Of a stretch of 5,799 nucleotides of DNA, positions 1 through 4,156 are shown one piece after another. Positions within the stretch are counted from its first letter, which is position 1, and every line of letters starts with the position of its first letter. The notes beneath the pieces were generated by a model. The model ran no database searches. It saw nothing but the letters and a program-made list of their open reading frames with translations, and was not told the DNA's origin. The position numbers and the translations under genes were made by a program. Source of the stretch: JAZDMK01 sp043800975. Lineage in GTDB: Bacteria; Bacteroidota; Bacteroidia; Bacteroidales; JAHJDW01. The stretch covers positions 1 through 5,799 of the forward strand of contig JAZDMK010000226.1 in the NCBI GenBank assembly GCA_043800975.1. The letters run 5' to 3'.

Positions 1-137
1 CAGAAATAGAAACCAATGGAGCATATTTTGGTGAAATTCAAAAACAAATGATGGTGAAGATTGAAGAGCTAACACTGTATGTAATTCAGCTAAAAAAAGA
101 AAATGAAGAATTAAAAACAATAATCAAAGATCAATAA
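1..137 (+). CDS. C-terminal end of a surface/tail-fibre-like protein with a coiled-coil tail (5' truncated)
   Basis: Only the last 44 complete codons are present, read from base 3 and ending at a TAA at 135-137. The visible peptide runs EIETNGAYFGEIQKQ and ends in a strongly heptad-patterned helix with leucines exactly seven residues apart (LTLYVIQ, LKKENEE, LKTIIKD), so a trimeric or dimeric coiled coil is likely. From family memory, a tail of the type 'KIEELTLYVIQ...KENEELK' is common at the C-terminus of large exported Bacteroidota proteins annotated as tail-fibre-domain or endosialidase-chaperone-like proteins. I infer that family but cannot confirm it, because the diagnostic domain would lie upstream of the window. 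The stop is 2 nt before the next start codon, so this gene is probably the upstream member of the same operon. Other coiled-coil proteins remain possible. Confidence 0.75.
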   Translation, partial: EIETNGAYFGEIQKQMMVKIEELTLYVIQLKKENEELKTIIKDQ

Positions 138-139
138 AA

Positions 140-868
140 ATGCGCAATTTTAAAACATTGATACTGATTTCTTCCCTAATGATAACTTCAAATTGTCTTT
201 CCATTAATAAAGATTCGGTTAGAAATTACAGGTTTATAGTGTCTGGTGGATTCCAGGGTAATATTTATTACAAACTTAAAGATTTTTACTATTTTGATGT
301 TCATAGGATAGGGTCAAAGGATGTAAATTTTGGATCAGGTTTTAATATTTCAATAGGTTTTCTTCCGAAAAAGAATCACATGTTGTTTTTAGGATTTGAA
401 AGATCATATGAGAAATATTCTTATACCGATTATCCTCAAAGCCCTTGGTCAATTTCCCAAAATCACTACACGACTGTCTCAAAAAACTTTAGAAATACTT
501 TTGTTTTTTTAAGCTATTTAAAGAAATGGAGTTTAAAAAATGAAAAATCAGGCTTCCTGACAGGAATCAAGGTTGGGGATTATTATAAATTCATATCACA
601 TGCGAACGTTGCGTATCATTTAGGAGACAGTATCGTTGATGAATTTTCGGGTAATTCTCGTTGCAAATATTCACTTCACGATCACTGGGAAAGTTTCTTG
701 AAGTTCGGTCGCTCTTTCAGTTTGATACTGGGCTATGAATATGCTTTATCAAATAACTGGATGGTTGGGGTAAACTTGTCATATCAATACAGGAGGGAGC
801 GACCAGACGCATATAGAACAAACAGAAATTTAACGGTTTTCGATATTAAATTACTTTATCTTTTATGA
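140..868 (+). CDS. Secreted hypothetical protein, probable outer-membrane beta-barrel (242 aa)
   Basis: I do not recognise a named family. Residues 1 to about 21 form a signal peptide: a basic start (MRNFK), then a hydrophobic core LILISSLMI. The Cys at residue 19 is preceded by T-S-N, a poor lipobox, so a lipoprotein is not favoured. The mature part is rich in aromatic residues and in alternating polar/hydrophobic stretches separated by turns (for example YRFIVSGGFQGNIYY, FGSGFNISIGFLP, NWMVGVNLSYQYR), and it ends in a hydrophobic strand, VFDIKLLYLL. This is what an 8-12-strand outer-membrane beta-barrel looks like. The start follows the upstream stop by 2 nt in an A-rich context without a Shine-Dalgarno sequence, as is usual in Bacteroidota. 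The stop codon overlaps the next ATG (ATGA), so translation of the two is probably coupled. A role with the neighbouring T9SS cargo, such as surface anchoring, is inference from position only. Confidence 0.85.
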   Translation: MRNFKTLILISSLMITSNCLSINKDSVRNYRFIVSGGFQGNIYYKLKDFYYFDVHRIGSKDVNFGSGFNISIGFLPKKNHMLFLGFERSYEKYSYTDYPQSPWSISQNHYTTVSKNFRNTFVFLSYLKKWSLKNEKSGFLTGIKVGDYYKFISHANVAYHLGDSIVDEFSGNSRCKYSLHDHWESFLKFGRSFSLILGYEYALSNNWMVGVNLSYQYRRERPDAYRTNRNLTVFDIKLLYLL

Positions 869-2247
869 AAACAACATTCTTCTTCGCCTTATTTCTGCTT
901 GTTTCTCAAAAGGGAATAGGACAAATGAATTTACTTGATAACTCGTCTTTTGAAAATACGAATCTTTCGACAATTTATTATGATAACTGTAAATTTTATA
1001 CAGCACAAGGTTTTTCCAACTGTGTGCCCAGTTGGAACGTTGCAGTAAGAGAAAACGACTATGGTTTACCTTTGCTTATAATAAATGGGAACAATGATTG
1101 TAAAAATATCATACACTTGTTTATCCCACCTACATATTCTAATGGAGTTCCACTGTATCAGGATTTAGCTGAAACGTTCTATCAAAATACATATTCTGAA
1201 GAACATAATATTTGTATGGATTACTTTATCAAACCAAATAACAAAAATATTATTATTATTGGACCAAATTATGATGATGAAGAGACTAATCCTGCTGGGA
1301 TTTACCAAAACTTTAATGGTTCTCTTATTAAAGGGGGGAAATATCTATTAAAGCTAAAAATATGTCCATTAAACAAAGTGACGGTAAATCATATAGAAAT
1401 ATTTGCTACAACCTGGGGAGAACATTGGGCAGATGATAACAATAATAATAAACGATTATTAATTGCTGAAGAATGGTGTTCGAATGTTAGTAACGCGAGA
1501 TGGTATCAAAAGGAATATGTTTTTACTGTACCCTCTAATTATGAATTAAATTATTTAGTAATCTTCCCTGAATGCAGAAAAGTTAATGATGGTTCTCCTT
1601 TTATACGTAGTTTTTTTGCAATAGATGATGTTGAATTGTATAAATACGATGAATACTATTGCCCTAATGAATTACTGATTGAAAACAAAACGTATGACTC
1701 TTATTTTTACAATAATCAACTACAAAATTTGAATTTCGATTTCTATGCAGGGGATGTGTTAAAAGCTGGTTTTGATGTAGGAGCACCAACATCTAATGGA
1801 AATGTTTTAGTAATGAGCAACGCAACAATTACGTATAATGCAGTAACCAGAGTTGAATTGCTCCCCGGTTTCACTGCTGATGAAGGTTCGTCTTTTATTG
1901 CTGATGTTAAACCATGTGAAGGTGGACAAAAAATTATAAATCCAAATTCACATTTCAATGAAAACAGTTTAGTTCCGAATAACGAAAATTTAAATAAAAC
2001 ATCAAATAATTTCAACCTGAAAATCTACCCCAATCCCACAAACAATCAATTAACAATTGAATACACAACATTGCAGGAATGCAGACCGGTCATTACTTTG
2101 AATGATGTCTATGGTAAAATTGTTTTTCATACAGAATTGTCTGGTGGCAAGCAAACTATTGATATCAGCACCCTTCCCGCAGGTGTGTATTTATTAAAAT
2201 TTGTATGTGGTGAACAAACTGAAGTAAGAAAAGTGATTAAACAGTAA
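865..2247 (+). CDS. T9SS type A sorting domain-containing secreted protein (460 aa)
   Basis: This is an exported surface or extracellular protein of unknown binding target. Residues 1-20 are a signal peptide (MKTTFFFALFLLVSQKGIGQ). The mature N-terminus has the NLLDNSSFEN motif typical of beta-sandwich, CBM-like modules, and that region closes near residue 259 with the equally typical IDDVELY. Residues about 266-351 match, from family memory, the Bacteroidota stack domain that NCBI calls '3-coathanger stack', with the pattern ATITYNAVTRVELLPGF and GSSFIADVKPC. An Asn-rich linker (about 357-384) leads to the type A sorting domain at about 385-460: LKIYPNPTNNQLTIEY, then DVYGKIVF, ISTLPAGVYLLKF and a basic end (VRKVIKQ). 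That domain directs outer-membrane passage through the type IX system and is normally removed afterwards. Length and domain order look complete and no catalytic motif is visible. The start overlaps the previous stop by 4 nt. Codons are AT-rich, including an AAT run coding NNNN near residue 193. Confidence 0.95.
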   Translation: MKTTFFFALFLLVSQKGIGQMNLLDNSSFENTNLSTIYYDNCKFYTAQGFSNCVPSWNVAVRENDYGLPLLIINGNNDCKNIIHLFIPPTYSNGVPLYQDLAETFYQNTYSEEHNICMDYFIKPNNKNIIIIGPNYDDEETNPAGIYQNFNGSLIKGGKYLLKLKICPLNKVTVNHIEIFATTWGEHWADDNNNNKRLLIAEEWCSNVSNARWYQKEYVFTVPSNYELNYLVIFPECRKVNDGSPFIRSFFAIDDVELYKYDEYYCPNELLIENKTYDSYFYNNQLQNLNFDFYAGDVLKAGFDVGAPTSNGNVLVMSNATITYNAVTRVELLPGFTADEGSSFIADVKPCEGGQKIINPNSHFNENSLVPNNENLNKTSNNFNLKIYPNPTNNQLTIEYTTLQECRPVITLNDVYGKIVFHTELSGGKQTIDISTLPAGVYLLKFVCGEQTEVRKVIKQ

Positions 2248-2251
2248 AGTA

Positions 2252-2281
2252 CCAACCCACCACTTTTCAAAACCGGGTTGG
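2252..2281 (+). terminator. Candidate hairpin terminator after the T9SS gene
   Basis: A 7-bp GC-rich perfect stem (CCAACCC at 2252-2258, GGGTTGG at 2275-2281) encloses a 16-nt loop that itself contains TTTTCAAAA. It starts 4 nt after the TAA, where a terminator for the upstream operon is expected. The following bases are CACTTTCCG, not a clean T-run, so intrinsic termination is uncertain. Both arms lie in what look like decayed monomers of the adjacent tandem array. Confidence 0.35.
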
Positions 2282-2600
2282 CACTTTCCGAAACTCGTCC
2301 GACACTTTCAAATACTCGCCGTCACCGAGCGAAACTGGCCTGACACTTTCAAATACTGGCCCGACATCGTCCGAAACTCGTCCGACACTTTCTGATACTC
2401 GCCGTCACCGAGCGAAACTAGCCGTACACTTTCCGATACTGGCCCGACACCGTCCGAAACTCGCGCGACACTTCCTAATACTCGCCGTCACCGAGCGAAA
2501 CTGGCCTGACACTTTCCAATACTGGCCCGACACCGACCGAAACTCGCGCGACACTTCCTGATACTCGCCGTCACCGGGCGAAACTCGCCTGTCACTTGTC
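2268..2600. repeat. Higher-order tandem array: 83-bp units of four 20-21-bp monomers
   Basis: The marker GTCACCG recurs at 2321, 2404, 2487 and 2570, exactly 83 bp apart. Units are 2289-2371, 2372-2454, 2455-2537 and a partial one, 2538-2600. Each unit splits into monomers of 21, 20, 21 and 21 bp. A-type monomers start CGAAACT and mostly end GACACTTTC; B-type monomers carry ATACT at positions 3-7 and usually continue CGCC or GGCCCGACA. The 20-bp B monomer ends GTCACCGAG in the first three units (GTCACCGGG in the last) and is one base short. By hand alignment, units 1 and 2 differ at 8 of 83 positions and units 2 and 3 at 9 of 83, whereas adjacent monomers within a unit differ much more. This shows recent amplification of the tetramer after older monomer divergence. 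A decayed in-phase A monomer (about 16 of 21 matches) lies at 2268-2288, and a weaker B-like one at 2247-2267. No function is known to me. Confidence 0.95.
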
Positions 2601-2618
2601 ACCCGTAACCTGTAACCA
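2591..2618. repeat. Four tandem 7-bp units (GTCACnn / GTAACCn)
   Basis: Two GTCAC-type heptamers (GTCACTT, GTCACCC) are followed by two GTAACC-type heptamers, in perfect 7-bp phase. The tract begins inside the last monomer of the 83-bp array and extends past it. Similar GTCAC/GTAACC strings occur, as I remember, between genes in other Bacteroidota, but I could not search for them. Confidence 0.6.
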
Positions 2619-2660
2619 ATAAAAACTGCATTATCAACCGCCTTTTCCCAAAGTATCTAT

Positions 2661-2688
2661 ACTGATTACTGACTACCGATCACTCTTG
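2661..2688. repeat. Degenerate 7-bp-phased tract (ACTGATT-like)
   Basis: ACTGATT is followed in 7-bp phase by ACTGACT, ACCGATC and a more distant ACTCTTG. A further ATTACTGATCC appears at 2705-2715, between the two palindromes. The units are short and diverged, so chance contributes, but the phase matches the neighbouring heptamer tract and the 21-bp monomers (3 x 7). Confidence 0.4.
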
Positions 2689-2703
2689 CCTGCGTCAAGC
2701 AGG
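2689..2703. repeat. Small palindrome CCTGC-N5-GCAGG
   Basis: A perfect 5-bp inverted repeat, CCTGC GTCAA GCAGG, is followed by G and A, not a T-run, so it does not look like a terminator. It resembles short GC-rich palindromes scattered between genes in Bacteroidota (from memory, not searched). Confidence 0.5.
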
Positions 2704-2712
2704 GATTACTGA

Positions 2713-2730
2713 TCCGTCGCCGGTGGCGGA
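2713..2730. repeat. Small imperfect palindrome TCCGTCGCC/GGTGGCGGA
   Basis: The two 9-nt halves pair along their length, with G-T wobbles at two positions in the middle, leaving a minimal CCGG loop. It lies 9 nt after the preceding palindrome. No T-run follows. It looks like a second dispersed palindrome type and may be part of one compound repeat element. Confidence 0.5.
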
Positions 2731-2832
2731 CAGGGAAGTATGAATTTGTGCGAACTACAAATGATGGAAAAATTAAAAGACATAAGACAAAAGTGTAAGT
2801 ATTCTATGCTGAAATTGATTTCCCGGAAAATG

Positions 2833-2840
2833 TATCTTTG
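2833..2840 (+). promoter_or_regulatory. Candidate Bacteroidota -7 element for the nitrilase gene
   Basis: TATCTTTG fits the Bacteroidota -7 consensus TAnnTTTG exactly and ends 34 nt before the GTG start, which would give an untranslated leader of roughly 30 nt. A -33 TTG is not well placed: the nearest is 2815-2817, only 15 nt away and shorter than usual. The same 8-mer also occurs inside a coding region of this window, so the match alone is modest evidence. Confidence 0.45.
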
Positions 2841-2874
2841 TGAAGTTACAAAACTATCATAAAAATAATTCTGC

Positions 2875-3657
2875 GTGAAAGCCGGCTTCATACAAACTTC
2901 ACCGATTTTCGGGGAAAAAGAAAAAAACTTTGATCAAGTGCGCTCCCTTGTGGGCGATGCAAAGACAGATCTGCTGGTGCTTCCCGAATTGTTTGCTACA
3001 GGTTATGCGTATCGTTCGAAAGAAGAAGCGGAGAAAATGGCTGAAGATATTCATGGGCCGACTGCAAATTTTTTATGTGAACTTTCAAAGAAAACTGAAG
3101 GCGTTATTGTTGGCGGATTTGTTGAAAAAGCCGAAGGAAAAATATTCAATTCGTCACTGATCGTTTATGAAGGAAAGGTGATTGATACATACCGGAAAAT
3201 TCATTTGTTCAACAAAGAAAAGCTCTGGTTCAGCCCGGGTGACAAGCCTTTTCGGGTGTATGAAATAAATAATTTTAAACTGGGTGTAATGATCTGCTTC
3301 GACTGGATCTTTCCGGAAGTGGCTCGGACAATGGCATTGAAAGGGGCACAGATCATTGCGCATCCTTCTAATTTAGTAATGCCCTGGTGCCAGCATGCGA
3401 TGATTACACGTTGTATAGAAAATCGGTTGTTTGCTGTAACGGCCAACCGCATTGGCACAGAGCAGCGCAATGAAGATATTTTCACGTTCACAGGTGGAAG
3501 TCAAATTGTATCGTATGATGGAAGTGTTATGTGTGCGGCTGCTGATGATAAGGTTGCGCTTTCGATTGTTGATGTTGACATTCAGAAAGCCAACAACAAA
3601 ACAATCAATCAATTCAATGACGTGATAGGTGACAGGAGAGAGGAATTTTATAAATAA
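2875..3657 (+). CDS. Nitrilase-superfamily carbon-nitrogen hydrolase (260 aa)
   Basis: This is a cytoplasmic hydrolase of amides or related C-N bonds; the true substrate cannot be read from sequence. The nitrilase catalytic triad is complete: Glu38 in VLPELFATGY, Lys108 in YRKIHLF, and nucleophile Cys141 in GVMICFDWIFPE. The supporting second glutamate is probably Glu115. The ends fit the alpha-beta-beta-alpha fold, from AGFIQTSPIFG at the N-terminus to DRREEFYK at the C-terminus, and 260 residues is the normal length. From memory it strongly resembles the archaeal Pyrococcus horikoshii PH0642 type (shared blocks such as KIHLF, MICFDW and IIAHP.NLVMP), which is nearer to general amidases than to true nitrilases. 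GTG is the only sensible start: it places the first beta-strand directly at the N-terminus and no upstream in-frame ATG fits. It follows a candidate promoter and lies 33 bp upstream of the immunity-like gene. It looks more GC-rich than the T9SS operon. Confidence 0.95.
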   Translation: MKAGFIQTSPIFGEKEKNFDQVRSLVGDAKTDLLVLPELFATGYAYRSKEEAEKMAEDIHGPTANFLCELSKKTEGVIVGGFVEKAEGKIFNSSLIVYEGKVIDTYRKIHLFNKEKLWFSPGDKPFRVYEINNFKLGVMICFDWIFPEVARTMALKGAQIIAHPSNLVMPWCQHAMITRCIENRLFAVTANRIGTEQRNEDIFTFTGGSQIVSYDGSVMCAAADDKVALSIVDVDIQKANNKTINQFNDVIGDRREEFYK

Positions 3658-3690
3658 TATGATTCAAACATTTTAAATTAAATTAAGATT

Positions 3691-4089
3691 TTGAAAGCGG
3701 TTAGAATATTCATTGTTTTTCTCATGTTACTTTTTTGTTTTCATCTTAAAGGTCAGATATACATAGGCAGATACCATTTTGGGAAAGAGGGGTGTCGGAA
3801 AATTTTAAAAAGATATATGAATGATTCTCTCTACCGAACCTATGAAAATCGGATTGTTCAAAGAAAAGACAGAGTTGTAAAAAGTAAACATCAGGCAAAA
3901 AAAACTATAGAGCCTTTGGCTATTGCAAAATACGGAGACCAGAAAGATGAAAGGCCCTACGAAATACATTTGATTAACGGATTGTGGTTTATGAAGGGAA
4001 CCTTAAGTAAGCGATGGACTGGAGGTACTATCATAGGCGTATTGGATTCTAAAACCGGAGAGGTTTTGTTTATTATGCATACTAAATAA
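3691..4089 (+). CDS. Exported small protein with an NTF2-fold immunity-like C-terminal half (132 aa)
   Basis: Residues 1-22 are a signal peptide (KAVRIFIVFLMLLFCFHLKGQ), so the protein is probably periplasmic. The middle (about 30-70) is basic and helical. Residues about 65-132 carry a helix with IEPLAIAKYG, then RPYEIHLINGLWFMKGTL, then a GG turn and GVLDSKTGEVLFIMHTK. From memory this is the pattern of the NTF2-fold immunity family (YhhH/YbbC type), which protects against partner toxins in polymorphic-toxin systems. No toxin gene is visible in the window, so the immunity role is inference; a housekeeping NTF2-like domain is an alternative. TTG at 3691 is chosen because an in-frame TAA lies at 3679 and the next ATG (3724) would destroy the signal peptide. 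It begins 33 bp after the nitrilase stop with no obvious promoter of its own, so co-transcription is possible. Confidence 0.85.
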   Translation: MKAVRIFIVFLMLLFCFHLKGQIYIGRYHFGKEGCRKILKRYMNDSLYRTYENRIVQRKDRVVKSKHQAKKTIEPLAIAKYGDQKDERPYEIHLINGLWFMKGTLSKRWTGGTIIGVLDSKTGEVLFIMHTK

Positions 4090-4141
4090 TGATTCCTGTG
4101 AGAAGCTTTTTTCTTCGGTTCAATAAATTTTAAGGAAATAG

Positions 4142-4149
4142 TATCTTTG
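4142..4149 (+). promoter_or_regulatory. Candidate -7 element just upstream of the MutS-like gene
   Basis: TATCTTTG again matches TAnnTTTG and is identical to the element before the nitrilase gene. It ends only 7 nt before the ATG, so a transcript from it would be leaderless or nearly so. No clear -33 TTG is seen at the expected spacing; the region upstream reads GGTTCAATAAATTTTAAGG. Confidence 0.4.
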
Positions 4150-4156
4150 TTTCAGT

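Larger units (their letters stand above)
2248..2874. other. 627-bp gene-free stretch rich in repeats
   Basis: No convincing gene is found on either strand. From left to right it holds a hairpin just after the T9SS gene, an 83-bp higher-order tandem array (to about 2600), a 7-bp-phased tract, a short unstructured A/T-rich stretch (about 2619-2660), a second 7-bp-phased tract, two small palindromes, and a roughly 140-base leader with a candidate promoter for the nitrilase gene. The left half is clearly more GC-rich than the coding DNA around it. The open frames here are either made of the repeats or short and without family features. Confidence 0.85.

Noticed and set aside
140..202. Lipoprotein signal with Cys19 in the 242-aa protein
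   Set aside because: The residues before the Cys (T-S-N) do not fit the lipobox, where Gly, Ala or Ser is expected at -1.
2289..2600. CRISPR array
   Set aside because: The 83-bp units are repeated over their whole length, with no unique spacers between short conserved repeats, and no cas gene is visible.
2405..2602. A 65-codon minus-strand open frame with a 7-residue repeating peptide (VSGQYWK, VSGQFRS, CRASFGR)
   Set aside because: It is a by-product of the 21-bp monomers. The 20-bp monomer in each 83-bp unit shifts the frame, so the peptide pattern changes along the frame; there is no signal, domain or start context.
2740..2862. A 40-codon plus-strand open frame starting MNLCELQMMEKLKDIRQ in front of the nitrilase gene
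   Set aside because: It is short, Lys-rich and of chance length in AT-rich DNA, it contains the candidate promoter, and I recognise no family. A leader peptide cannot be excluded without ribosome profiling.
2706..2891. A 61-codon minus-strand open frame overlapping the nitrilase start
   Set aside because: It is antisense to the promoter, leader and start of a well-supported gene, and has no recognisable domain.
4096..4116. Terminator hairpin after the immunity-like gene (GAAG...CTTC around a T-run)
   Set aside because: The stem is only 4 bp and the T-run lies in the loop instead of after the stem.
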